Shown one piece after another: positions 34,291 through 44,105 of a DNA stretch of 64,000 bases (within the stretch, counting starts at the first letter, position 1; each line of letters opens with the position of its first letter). This stretch comes from Saccopteryx bilineata (Eukaryota > Chordata > Mammalia > Chiroptera > Emballonuridae). Below the pieces are notes generated by a model. The model was not told the origin of the DNA, did no database searches, and saw only the letters and a list, made by a program, of their open reading frames with translations. Where the stretch lies: the NCBI RefSeq assembly GCF_036850765.1, contig NC_089498.1, positions 72,022,305 through 72,086,304 of the forward strand, given 5' to 3'. Position numbers and translations under genes: made by a program.

Positions 34291-34639
34291 ATTTTAGAGG
34301 TCTCAAAGAAGCAGGGCAGGTGCATCTGGGACATATGAAAAATATTGCTTCTTTCCCCAATGTGGTTCAAGACCGTCCTGCTGGGAGAACATGAGATGTC
34401 TTCCACACCTCTGAACTCCTTATACTGCCAAGTCTCACTGGGCATATAGTGAGTTTCAAACACTAGGAGGCAGGCTGAAGAAGGTCACTAGCAAGTGAAA
34501 TTCAGGAAGCCCCAGAGAGACGGACAGAACTTTTCTATCTCCCTATATACTCGAGAAAAGAATGCAGAGCAGAGTAATAAAAGGGCCCTGGATGAGGATG
34601 TGGGGGCACTCATGGGTAACCTTAGGTACTGTACTATGG
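34291..34639. other. single-copy sequence, no gene seen
   Basis: No feature recognised. Confidence 0.4.
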
Positions 34640-34760
34640 GAGATGTGGGCTTCAGCTAGGGGATCTGGGTTTAGACCCAGTCATATCACTCACCGTGTGG
34701 ACTTAGGCAATTTGCTTAGCCTCTTTGAGCCTTGTCATTAAAATGAGAGTTGAAGAAGAT
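34640..34760 (+). mobile_element. MIR fragment
   Basis: 'GATCTGGGTTTAGACCCAGT', 'GACTTAGGCAATTTGCTTAG' and 'CATTAAAATGAGAGTTGAAG' are in MIR order. Confidence 0.78.
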
Positions 34761-35056
34761 GATATCTAATGTCCCCAGGCCCAAGGCCTCTCTGAAGACA
34801 TGTCAGCTATGTCCCCACAGCCAGAGAGGGCAAATAGGCATTCTTTCTCATGTTAGCATCCACAGACTGCTCATAGTTGTATGGAGCACAGTTAGAGAAG
34901 GGTCCTGAGCTCAGGGAGGAAGTGCCACGATCAACTAGTGATATCTGCATAGGTACTAGAATAGGAAAATATGACATGAATGCCAGAAACTTGGAAACTC
35001 TAAGGAAGGTGCATGCCAGCCTCTAGGTTTATTTCCCTATTGCTATCTTCAAGTCT
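34761..35056. other. single-copy sequence, no gene seen
   Basis: No feature recognised. Confidence 0.4.
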
Positions 35057-35059
35057 AAA

Positions 35060-35422
35060 CTCTTCTTCTTTCTCTTCTTCTCCTTCTTCCTCTTCTTCTC
35101 CTTCTTCCTCTCCTTCTCCTTCTCCTTCTCCTTCTCCTTCTCCTTCTCCTTCTCCTTCTTCTTCTCCTCCTCCTCCTCCTCCTCTTCTTTTTCTTCTTCT
35201 TCTTCTTCTTTTCCTCCCTCCCTCCCTCCCTCCCTCCCTCCCTCCCTTCCTTCCTTCCTTCCTTCCTTCCTTCCTTCCTTCCTTCCTTCCTTCCTTCCTT
35301 CCTTCTTTCCTCCCCTCCTCCTCCTCTTTTCTTCCTCCTCTTCCTCTTCCTTCTCCTCCTCCTTCTCCACCTCCTCCTCCTCCTCCCCCTCTTCTTCCTC
35401 CTCCTCCTCCTCCTTCTTTTCC
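35060..35422. repeat. long polypyrimidine tract with (CTT)n, (CTCCTT)n and (CCTT)n
   Basis: From 35060 to 35368 the plus strand is pure C/T (309 nt). A single A at 35369 is followed by pure C/T again to 35422. Sub-blocks are CTTCTC, CTCCTT, CCTC and CCTT repeats. It joins the 3' (A-tail) side of the SINE at 35423, so it probably grew from that tail. Frames here read Ser/Pro/Leu (+) or Glu/Lys/Arg/Gly (-) runs and are artefacts. Confidence 0.97.
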
Positions 35423-35638
35423 AAGTGAAAGGAGAAGAGATAGAGAGACAGACTCCTGCATGCGCCCTGACTGGACTCTACCTGGCGACCCCCTTCTGGG
35501 GCCAATGCTCTGCCCATCTGGGGCCAAGCTCACAACTGAGCTATTTTTTTTTCCAGCACCTGAGGTGGAGGCTCCATGGAGCCATTCTTATTGTCTGGGA
35601 CAGATGTGCTCAAATCAATCGATCCATGGCTGTGGGAG

Positions 35639-35680
<42 letters not shown>

Positions 35681-35793
35681 GAAAGGGTGGAGAAGCAGAT
35701 GGTCGCTTCTCCTGTGTGCCCTGACTGGGAATCGAATCCAGGACATCTACATGCTGTGCCGACACTCCAGCACTGAGCCAACCGGCCAGGGCC
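35423..35793 (-). mobile_element. VES-like SINE with expanded tail
   Basis: Minus-strand VES-like copy with an internal (GA)n run at 35645-35680 and the head 'CCAACCGGCCAGGGCC' at its right end. A loose duplication 'AAGTCTAAA' and 'AAGTCTTAT' flanks SINE plus tract (35051 and 35799), supporting the tract as part of the insertion's tail. Confidence 0.9.
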
Positions 35794-36064
35794 AATAAAG
35801 TCTTATTTAAATAAGCCTTTTCTCAGTTCAACTAAAGGAGAATTGTGAGTCTATTTTTGGGTCAGATGCCACAAATATTGTGACTACCTGGAAATTTTCC
35901 CCAAAACGTGGCTTATTATGATCACTTTTTCTTGTTTACATTTAAAAAACTTTTCATTTTCCTCATGAAAATGCAAGTTCCAAGAATGTAAGGTTTGATC
36001 TTGTATTTTTCTCTTACCAATTGAATGAATTGCTAGGCCTAGAGGACCTGGATACATTACTCAG
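35794..36064. other. AT-rich sequence, nothing recognised
   Basis: No coding frame or known repeat. Confidence 0.4.
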
Positions 36065-36225
36065 CATTCATTCAGTCTTTCCTTCCTTCATTCATTTACT
36101 CCATATTCACTCACTCTGCTCATTCGCCCATTCTTTGATCCATCCATCCATTCATCTATCCACCCATCCACTGATTCTTTGATCCATCCATGAATCCATC
36201 CATCCACCCATTTATTTCCTCACTC
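36065..36225. repeat. degenerate (CATT/CATC)n repeat
   Basis: Interrupted tetranucleotides including a duplicated 'TTCTTTGATCCATCCAT' segment. Confidence 0.88.
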
Positions 36226-36575
36226 AGCAAACATTCTCAGGGGCTCTGACTCACTCCACTGCCAGGGAATCTCTGTCAGTCCTTCTCAACTAAGCCAAGG
36301 AGGATCTCAAGCTAGTAAACTTTTGAAATATGACTACAGGAAATGCCCCCTGTGTGGCCTCAGGTAAGTCACTTCCCCTGTCTAGCTTCAATTTCCTCAC
36401 CTGCACATGGCCAGTGGGCAGTGGCATAAAGAGAAAGGAGGAACTGCTGAAGTGAAGGGCAACTGGGATGTTTCTAGCCCATGGTAACGTGAGTCCTGCT
36501 TCTTGCCCACACCCAAGGGAGGGGCAGAGGAAGTCAGGCTGAGGCAACAGAGGAAGTGGGGCGGAGGTTGGGCCA
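36226..36575. other. single-copy sequence with MIR fragment
   Basis: 36345-36415 contains 'CTCAGGTAAGTCACTTCCCC' and 'CAATTTCCTCACCTGCACA', a plus-strand MIR piece. The rest is unrecognised. Confidence 0.5.
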
Positions 36576-36590
36576 GCATCTAGGAGTTGT

Positions 36591-36831
36591 TTTTTTTTTT
36601 TTCACATTTCCAGATTCTGTCTTTATTTACAATATACTTAAACCACAGTGATGTGCTGGCCTCGTTAGCAATGGGACAGCAGATGGCAGGGCCGACCCTG
36701 AGGCCGGTGGGTGCATCTCCCGCCCAGGACCTGGGGCCGAGCAGCGAGCTGGAGAGACGGCTGCAGTCTGGATAGTTTTACACTCCTGTACCCCGCTTTC
36801 CACACCACTCGGATGCTATCCTCAGACAGTG
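36591..36831 (-). pseudogene. 5'-truncated retrocopy of a polyadenylated RNA, source unknown
   Basis: On the minus strand this is a 3'-end-like sequence with AATAAA (complement TTTATT at 36622-36627) about 20 nt before an A-tail (T-run from about 36589 to 36602). It is flanked by a target duplication with one change, GCATCTAGGAGTTGT (36576-36590) and GCATCTAAGAGTTGT (36832-36846). Tail, signal and duplication together are the signature of L1-mediated retroposition of an mRNA or lncRNA end. It matches none of this window's SINE types. I could not recognise the source gene, and no intact coding part is evident. Confidence 0.85.
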
Positions 36832-36846
36832 GCATCTAAGAGTTGT

Positions 36847-37169
36847 GGTGAGCTGGTCCTGCCTCAGTCTCAGGGTGAGGAGTATGTCCTGGACATCTGG
36901 CCTCCTTGGGCACCTCTGCACTGTCATGTTGACTTCTGTTTGAGTGAATGTGTGTAGGTCCTTATAAGGGGTGTGAGTGGGTGTTTACATGTGTGTACAT
37001 GTGTGTTTGCATGAATGTGTACATAGTGCGCAGCATTCTCCAGGAACATGATGGAGTAGTTTTCCACCCTGTAGGCCCTTCCTTGGAAGGAGGCATCAGA
37101 CCTACTCTCTCCATATCTCTCCCCATATTCCCTACCTTCCTCCCCATCCCTGTAGCCTAAGTTAGGGAG
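36847..37169. other. single-copy sequence, GT-containing
   Basis: A loosely GT-rich stretch (36940-37025) and otherwise unrecognised sequence. Confidence 0.4.
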
Positions 37170-37262
37170 TCCCTTTAGCATAATGGCAAGAATTTAAACT
37201 CTAGACTACCTGGGTTTGAATTCTGGACCTACCAATTACTAGCCAATCATATAACCTAAGGC
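37170..37262 (+). mobile_element. MIR fragment (tRNA-like half)
   Basis: 'CATAATGGCAAGAATTTAAA' then 'CTACCTGGGTTTGAATTCTG' is the 5' part of a MIR. Confidence 0.8.
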
Positions 37263-37824
37263 ATGCTAGTCCCCATCAGCCAGTGGGGTGTTGGGTGATT
37301 GCGGGGACAGTGGGACACAGTGTGTGTAAACAGCACTAGCAGCTGTGCCTGCCCTGGTGTCCCTGCCCTGTGTCCCTGCCCTCGAGTTATGCTAAACAAC
37401 AGGGACTCCGCTCAGATGAGGAAGTACGAAGGGGGCGGAAAGACCCATTTCCCAAAAATATTGACTTCAATCCTGAACCCAAGCAGCTGGTCGAAGCTGG
37501 TGGTGTTTTTCTGGAATTGTTTATGTAGTTTTTTTTTGTAAACGCAAAGGATGGAAAACAAACCCAAGAAAATGTTTAAAAATAAATGAATGAATAAAAA
37601 GTCATTTGTGTGTGGCACGGACAGGGCCTGGGGCAGATGGGGGAGTCACTGGGCACTACCCTGGGGAGTCATTGTGTGAGTGGGGTTGCGCCTGATCCCA
37701 AGATGCTCTTCAGTTGCCTGTCCTTCTTGTGACAACTCCCAGTCCTTCCCGCTGTCCCACTGAGGCCTGAATCCTGCAGCGCTGTCACCCAGACACAGTC
37801 ATGAAGAAAGCCAGGGAGTACCAC
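37263..37824. other. single-copy sequence with a possible polyadenylation site
   Basis: Around 37580-37612 the plus strand has AATAAATGAATGAATAAAAA followed by GTCATTTGTGTGTGGC, i.e. overlapping AATAAA signals and a GT-rich element. This is compatible with a transcript 3' end, but no gene body was found upstream. Confidence 0.3.
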
Positions 37825-37945
37825 TAGAAACTGGCCCAGATCTGTCCACAGCTCTGTGTGACCTTGGGCAAGTCGTTTTCCCTCTCTGGATCTCAGTTTT
37901 GAAGATCTCCAAGAATACTTGCAGCATTAACATTCTATGATTCCC
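37825..37945 (+). mobile_element. MIR fragment
   Basis: 'GTGTGACCTTGGGCAAGTCG' and 'CTCTGGATCTCAGTTTTGAA' form the MIR core. Confidence 0.8.
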
Positions 37946-38329
37946 TTCTAGCACACAGAGTGGTGAGAGCAATTTTAGAAGAGCAAAGACCCCATTTAGA
38001 GATGCTCATTAGCACAATGCTGGGGGATGGGGAGAGCTCCACCCTTTGGCTGCCAGAAAAGGATTCTTTAAAAAATTCTTGAAGGATCAGTTTTAGGACT
38101 GTTTGGGCCAGATCTGGGCCTGCATACTTCTTGAAATATTTGTTGGTGATCTGTGCAAATACGAGGTCTGTCCTTTTCTTGCCCAGAGGCAGATGGTGTG
38201 TCCTGGGACAGCTTCCTCCCTCCCTTACTCCACACACACTCAGGAGAATGGCCCACTTGGTCTCAGGTGTTCTGGATGCAGAGAACCTGGGCAGTGGGGA
38301 GAACACTGCATTTGACAAGATAGGGGATG
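37946..38329. other. single-copy sequence, no gene seen
   Basis: The minus-strand frame at 37935-38408 includes MIR sequence and has no domain. Confidence 0.4.
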
Positions 38330-38410
38330 ATCTATAATCAGGAGACCCAGGCTCACCATGTGTCCTTGGACAAGTCCCACACCTCACTCTGGGTCTCAGA
38401 AATGTCACTG
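38330..38410 (+). mobile_element. MIR fragment
   Basis: 'CATGTGTCCTTGGACAAGTC' and 'CTCACTCTGGGTCTCAGAAA' are in MIR order. Confidence 0.65.
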
Positions 38411-38419
38411 TTCTTTGTT

Positions 38420-38530
38420 ATTTTATATACAATGTATAGTTATTGAGCACCTACCTATGCCAGGCACCATGCCAGGTGCCATGAGAATTAGTGAACAAGA
38501 CTTGACCTATGCCCTGTAGGAGGGCACACT
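38420..38530 (-). mobile_element. old interspersed repeat (MIR/L2-like)
   Basis: 'TTATTGAGCACCTACCTATG', 'CCAGGCACCATGCCAGGTGC' and 'GTGAACAAGACTTGACC' match a common mammalian repeat that I cannot assign firmly. Confidence 0.6.
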
Positions 38531-38689
38531 TTTGTAAGGAGGCTTCTTCATTGCATCTGTACTATCCCCACTCTTTATTACATACACTACAGACATCACT
38601 AATCAATCACAGCACTCTCTAACTCTGAGCAGGATAACATGACCTCAGGATCTCTTTGCCCAGAGTACTCCAGTGTTTCCAGTCAACTA

Positions 38690-38790
38690 GTAAAGCTGTG
38701 TGTCCTGGAGTGAGCCACTTAACCTCTCTGGTCCAGCTTCCCCACCGGCACAGCAGTAATAATGATCTTGTGTGACTATCCCCTGCCCTG
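38690..38790 (+). mobile_element. MIR fragment
   Basis: 'GAGTGAGCCACTTAACCTCT' followed by 'AGCAGTAATAATGATCTTGT' is a MIR core. Confidence 0.65.
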
Positions 38791-38944
38791 CCTTCCTCTC
38801 AGCATCACACAGAGAATAAAACAAAACTATAACCAGGTGAAGGGAATATGCTCCAAAAGCAAGTCTAAGTGCAGAGTCTATTGCTAAGCTGTGCAAGCAT
38901 GTGGAGCTGCTAATAAGGCTCCCTTCCTAAATATCTTTGAGAAT

Positions 38945-39060
38945 AAAACCAAAAAGGCAGGAGCCGTTTCTGTGTAAGGACCATGCCTGTCTTCTAGTGC
39001 CCGACACACAGCCTGGCACATGGTGCTTTCTCCACAAATGTTTGTTGCATCACTGAATGT
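38945..39060 (+). mobile_element. L2 LINE 3' fragment
   Basis: 'GGCAGGAGCCGTTTCTGTG', 'ACACACAGCCTGGCACATGG' and 'CAAATGTTTGTTGCATCACT' form the L2 3' end in order. Confidence 0.7.
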
Positions 39061-39689
39061 ATCTTACCCAGCACGCAGTCATCCACCAGGGAAGCAGGCC
39101 AGGCTCCCTCACTCCTCCTTTGTGAAATAAGTTCAGCTCAGGCCTAAGGGTCCCAGGGAGGCTGGGCTTGGGATAGATAGCTCTTTAGAAGGCTGACTGA
39201 GGCCCCTCATATGGAGAACTGCAGTCAGACACCCTTCTCAGGCTTTGTCCAATTGTCTTCTTTTCTTTCTTCGCCAGAGCCTCCTGGGGTCAAGTTGGCC
39301 TTAGCAAGGTAGGCCATGTCTATTTGGCGCCTTCTCTCTCCCCACTCAGCAGCTAAATAACCCGGTATTCAGGCTGACCGTGGAAATCTCTGGGGTGTCT
39401 GGGGCCTGAGGCTGTTCCCAGAATGTGACAACACTTGTACATTAACGGAGAGGGAGGCGGCTTGCCAGCTGCCAGCCCACTGGCCTGGCTGGGGTTTACT
39501 GGCCTGCTTGTTTGCAAAGCAGGCAAGTGAGGAGTGGGGCAGTGGAGGCCCCAGAGGGGAAATGGATTCTGGGTTTGGCTAGTTCTGCTGTGTGTGTTTA
39601 TGAATGGGAATCTCACACAGGAGTCTGGTCCTGCAGACTTTTCAAAGCCCTTTCCTGTCCTGTATCTGATATGAACCTAATAAAGCCCT
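39061..39689. other. single-copy sequence, no gene confirmed
   Basis: GC-mixed DNA. 39240-39330 has a weak acceptor-like and donor-like pair, not convincing. Confidence 0.35.
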
Positions 39690-39800
39690 AGGAAAAATGC
39701 CCCACAAGATTGTTATTGGTGCTCTGCCTGTGGGGAAGCTGGACCAGAGACGTTAAGCAGCTTACTCCAGACACACAGCTTTACAAAACTGGCTCCGGGC
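39690..39800 (-). mobile_element. MIR fragment
   Basis: 'CCAGAGACGTTAAGCAGCTT' and 'CCAGACACACAGCTTTAC' are a diverged MIR core. Confidence 0.6.
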
Positions 39801-39884
39801 CATCATTTCTGCCACCTTCAGTGTAGCCTAGAGATGCCATGGATTGAAAGTCCACAGAAGGCTGCCTTGTCAGAGAAGCTGAGT

Positions 39885-40045
39885 ACCGAGGGTCAGTGCC
39901 TGGGTCCTGGAGTCAGGCCGGGCCATCTGGACCCAAACTTTGCCCCCACTACCCTCAAGCTGGGGGACCTTGGGCCCATGACTTAACCGTCCTAAGATTC
40001 ACTTTCTCATTTGAAAACTGGGGAAAAATTAAAACTCATGAGGAT
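39885..40045 (+). mobile_element. MIR fragment
   Basis: 'GGTCCTGGAGTCAGGCCGGG', 'GGGGACCTTGGGCCCATGAC' and 'TTCTCATTTGAAAACTGGGG' are in MIR order. Confidence 0.75.
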
Positions 40046-41225
40046 TTTAAAGAATTATATGTTTCTTTCTTTCTCCCTCTCTCTTTCTCTCTCTAAATAT
40101 ATATTGAGATTTATTCTGTCTCATACCTTGAAAGCACTGGGATACAATGATGGACAAGTTGTCACCTCTGCACTTGACCTTAGGTCAACAAGTAATAAAC
40201 TACAGGGTGGGTAAGGCTGTGATTCTGCACGCTGGTCTCAAGATGCTGAGGAAGGAGAGACCAACTGCTGGGCTGGGGAAGATTTGGAGTCAAGGTACTG
40301 ACAGGCAAGTAGGAGTTTGTCAGGCAGATACAATGAGTCCGAGGGTATTTGGGGATGAGGAAACAGTCTTATGAAGACATAGGAGGTGTGAAAGAGCGTG
40401 GCATGCCTGCACACCAGGGTTGTTTCTGTGACTAGGGCATGTGTTTCATCACAGAAATGAACCTAAAGAGGTTATTGGGCCAGAGTGTCCAGAGTGTCGC
40501 AGCCAGATGGGCCCCGTAATAGATGGGGAAGTATGAGAGGATTTCCTGCGGAGCAAGGGCTGTGGCCTGTGATCTGGGCTGCTGCTTCTGGGACTGAGGC
40601 CCAGGCCAGTGGCCGCTGCAGAGACTCCAGCATCCTTGAGGATGAGAAGGGGGCAGAGGAAGAAACATGAACTGGGGCCTGATCCAGAAGGCAAACTAGG
40701 AACACACAGTCCAGGGCATTGATGCCCCTAAGTCTCAGGCTGATCTAGAAAAACACATCCACAGGAGAAGCATAATATCAACAGAGGACAGTCCTCCTTG
40801 TGTGCCCCTGTTCTGTGGTTTCCACTCCCAGGCATCTGGTCTCCCCAGGGAAGGAGGCTCCTGGGCAGTGAGGACCAGGAACCTCACTCTCCAAAGCAGA
40901 AGCCTAGAAACTTGGAGAGATCAACCAGCCCACCTAAAGGCACACAGCAGATCTGGGGCTAGGAGAGACTAAATGGGTGGTTTCTGGAGCTGAGAATACT
41001 GAAGCCTTGGCCCTAATCCTTTGGGGAGGACTGGGAGCAGGGTCAAGGGAAAAAAGCCATTTAGAGAGAACAGAGAAAATGACTTAGGGAAAGGTAGAGC
41101 ACTTTTCAAGAGAGGGGTTTGGAGACCCCCAGGGCTGGGAAGAGATAGATGTCTGTGGGATCCAAGGCGAGGGAGACCAGAGCCCTCCCGGTGATGAGCC
41201 TGAGAGACCTGTAAGGGTTTCTGAC
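40046..41225. other. single-copy sequence, no gene confirmed
   Basis: Contains a CT-rich run at 40062-40096 and a possible MIR core at 40920-40970. No supported frame. Confidence 0.4.
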
Positions 41226-41990
41226 GGGGAGGCCTGGGGAGGCCTGGGAGGCGGGAGGAGGCCCAGGGAGGCCTGGGGAGGCCTGGGAGGTGGGAGGAGG
41301 CCCGGGGAGGCCTGGGAGGTGGGAGGAGGCCCGGGGAGGCCCGGGGAGGCCTGGGGAGGCCTGGGGAGGCCTAGGAGGTGGGAGGAGGCCCGGGGAGGCC
41401 TGGGGAGGCCTGGGGAGGCCTAGGAGGTGGGAGGAGGCCCGGGGAGGTCTGGGGAGGCCTGGGGAGGCCTGGGAGGTGGGAGGAGGCCCGGGGAGGCCTG
41501 GGGAGGCCTAGGAGGTGGGAGGAGGCCCGGGGAGGTCTGGGGAGGCCTGGGGAGGCCTGGGGAGGCCTAGGAGGTGGGAGGAGGCCCGGGGAGGCCTGGG
41601 GAGGCCTGGGGCGGCCGGGGAGGCCTGGGGAGGCCTGGGAGGTGGGAGGAGGCCCAGGGAGGCCTGGGGAGGCCGGGGAGGCCTGGGGCGGCCGGGGAGG
41701 CCTGGGGAGGCCTGGGAGGTGGGAGGAGGCCCAGGGAGGCCTGGGGAGGCCGGGGAGGCCTGGGAGGCGGGAGGAGGCCCGGGGAGGCCTGGGGATGCCT
41801 GGGGAGGCCTGGGAGGTGGGAGGAGGCCCAGGGAGGCCTGGGGAGGCCTGGGGAGGCCTGGGGCGGCCGGGGAGGCCTGGGGAGGCCTGGGGAGGCCTGG
41901 GGAGGCCTGGGAGGTGGGAGGAGGCCCGGGGAGGCCTGGGGAGGCCTGGGAGGTGGGAGGAGGCCCGGGGAGGCCTGGGGAGGCCTGGGG
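41226..41990. repeat. G-rich minisatellite (GGGGAGGCCT family), about 765 bp
   Basis: Built from a 10-bp unit GGGGAGGCCT, in runs of 2-5, alternating with a spacer unit GGGAGGTGGGAGGAGGCCC at intervals of roughly 30-100 bp, giving higher-order repeats. The plus strand is dense in G-runs, so G-quadruplex formation is likely by sequence. All frames stay open and give Gly/Arg/Pro-rich or Pro/Leu-rich products on both strands; these are artefacts. Confidence 0.97.
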
Positions 41991-42589
41991 CAGCAGGAGG
42001 AGTGAACATTAGAAACTGGGCCCCTGAGAGCTGCAGCTGAGATCCCAGGAACAGATGTTGCAGTCACCTCCATTAGACCACAGGCGGTGGACAATGAAGC
42101 CAACCCCCCAGGTCCTTTTGTCCCTAGGGAGAAAGATGTTCCCCAAAATGAGCCCTTGGCATGTTCTTTCCTCCTCTAAGGGGAACCTAGGTCCTCTCTG
42201 GAAATGATGCCTCTTCTTTGACGCCTGACTTAAGACAACAACCCAGGGTCCCAACTGGTGGAGCCCTCAGCCAAGAGGGAAGAGAGAAGCACACCTGGGA
42301 GGTCGGGGAAGAAGGAGAAGCAGCTTATTCTTTACCACCAGGGGGGCAGCAGGACACAGGAAAAGAATGAAACGCTCCCTCATGTTAGATGACCAGGCCT
42401 CAAGTCCTTGCTCTGCCGTTACATGCTCTGCGTCCTTAGACACACAGCAGTAGTACAGGGGGCTGTCACAGGGCTGGATTGAGACAAGCCACTTATTGGG
42501 AGAAAAGTTCTGAAACAGATACAACCCATAAAGAATCACATTCTGTAACATATCAGGAATGGTTAGAAATTAGTAATGTTTGATTTACA
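41991..42589. other. single-copy sequence, no gene seen
   Basis: Minus-strand frames at 42009-42254 and 42267-42551 show no recognisable domain. Confidence 0.4.
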
Positions 42590-43180
42590 AACAAATGTTT
42601 GTTCTAACATGTTACAAACAACATGTTTACAAATGATACAATGGAAAAGTGAGCAAAGATTTTGAACAATAACCAATATATACATACATACAACCATGCT
42701 CACCCTCATTAGTTATCAAACACAATAACAATTTTATTATTAGATTGGCAAAACCTCAAACCTTATTATGGTCAAAAAAAGTAGACAAGGGTGTGAGTCT
42801 AGGGACCCATTCATAACAGGGGGAAGTGTAAATTGGTTACAACCACTTTCTCTATAGCAATTCAGCTGTTATCTATGAAACTTGACAATGTGCATCACCT
42901 GTGATCCAGCAACTACAGCTCTAGGAATCTACCTGAAGAAATGCTAGCATGGGGCCAGGATGCTCATTCCAGCACTGATGGTGAAATAAAAACATGAAGT
43001 AAGCTAAACATTTCTGTTCAAGAATAGCTAACTGAGATATGCTTTATCCACAGTGGAATATAATTTACTAGTTAAAAGACGACCCCTGTGTACTTACATG
43101 GATATATCTCAGAATCATTGTTGGGGGGGGGGCGGAATACAAGTCATTGATTGATATATATGGTATAATCCTGAGTCAGA
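42590..43180 (+). mobile_element. ancient L1 3' UTR fragment
   Basis: 'CTCACCCTCATTAGTTATCA', 'GCAATTCAGCTGTTATCTAT', 'CAACTACAGCTCTAGGAATC' and 'CAGTGGAATATAATTTACTA' match an old L1 3' region on the plus strand. A G-run sits near 43123-43131. Confidence 0.7.
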
Positions 43181-43589
43181 ATTCCTTAATGCTTTATGCA
43201 ATCATTACCTACTCCACTATAGCTAAAAGGAAGAGGAGTTTATTTTTTTCTCAAATAAGGAATACAGAAGTAGCAATTGCTGGGGTTTGGTCAGCTGCTC
43301 AACAGTACATCTTAGGGGTTCTCTTAGCCCTTCCCTTTTGCTCATAGTCTCACAGTCATGAAATGGCTACTGTAGCTTCAGACATCACACTCAAGGCAGG
43401 AAGAAGGGAGAAGTGAAAGAGTTTTCTTTTCACAAAGTTTTGGCTTTTTTTTTTTTTTTTTTTTTTTGGTTAAGGAAGCCTTTCCCAGTAGAATTTCGCT
43501 TATATCTCATTAGAAACCTTTAGACCTTTCTAGCTAAAGGAATGAGATTATAAAAAATCATTTAGAACAATCATGATTCATTCTCTAGG
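43181..43589. mobile_element. old interspersed repeat, family not named
   Basis: 'GGAGTTTATTTTTTTCTCAA' through 'TCAAGGCAGGAAGAAGGGAG' to 'TTTCGCTTATATCTCATTAG' is text I associate with a common old mammalian repeat, but cannot name it. A 24-nt T-run interrupts it at about 43447-43470. Confidence 0.45.
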
Positions 43590-43597
43590 GCTTAGGG

Positions 43598-43650
43598 CAA
43601 CGGTTCTCAACCGGTGGCCGGGGTCGCAACCCACCGGTTGAGAACCGCTG
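43598..43650. mobile_element. 53-bp hAT-type MITE, near-perfect hairpin
   Basis: Flanked by a perfect 8-bp duplication GCTTAGGG (43590-43597 and 43651-43658). The two 20-bp ends are inverted repeats with one mismatch (43598-43617 and 43631-43650; left end CAACGGTTCTCAACCGG), leaving a 13-nt centre. The 8-bp duplication and CAnnGGTTCTCAAC ends fit hAT transposons. It has lost all internal sequence and could move only with transposase supplied elsewhere. Confidence 0.93.
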
Positions 43651-43693
43651 GCTTAGGGGAACACTTCTTCCTCCTGTTATCAAGAAATTTCTG

Positions 43694-43809
43694 GCAACTT
43701 CCCTGACCTCCATCTTTCACCTCCATCTCTCTTTCTTTACTCAGGGCCAGGGAACATTGCCGGGCGGGATATGCGCTCTGTACTCAATAAAGCCGTTTAC
43801 TTATTCCAC

Positions 43810-43831
<22 letters not shown>
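43694..43831 (+). mobile_element. short retroposed RNA end with polyadenylation signal and A-tail
   Basis: AATAAA at 43786-43791 is followed 18 nt later by a run of about 25 A. A possible 9-bp target duplication AAATTTCTG lies at 43685-43693 and 43832-43840, implying an insert of about 115 bp plus tail. The end 'GCTCTGTACTCAATAAAG' resembles the polyadenylation region of a class I retroviral LTR, so the source may be a transcript ending in an LTR. That assignment is tentative. Confidence 0.55.
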
Positions 43832-43840
<9 letters not shown>

Positions 43841-43841
<1 letters not shown>

Positions 43842-44105
43842 CCACTACTTCAATATATCAGATCCTATTAACAGGGAAGAAAGGGGTGCCGTTGGCTGTT
43901 GGGTGTATAGTCGACAGTGTCTGATGCGGATACAATTTACTTAGGAAAGAAAACATACCCATGTGTACAGCATTAGCAATTTTTGTACCAAACACATATA
44001 GGGGTTATAACAAAGGAGCGCAGGGGTAAGAAATGAACCTGAGTGTGGGGCTTAGTGGGGTCTTTGATTTTACCTGAATTCTTTAATTTTTAAAAGGAAG
44101 GTTGA
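43841..44105. other. single-copy sequence, nothing recognised
   Basis: No feature recognised. Confidence 0.4.

Noticed and set aside
35000..35798. Glu/Lys/Gly-rich and Ser/Pro-rich frames up to 261 codons
   Set aside because: Produced by the polypyrimidine tract and the attached SINE.
41290..42103. Gly/Arg/Pro-rich frames in many reading frames
   Set aside because: Produced by the GGGGAGGCCT minisatellite; every frame stays open.
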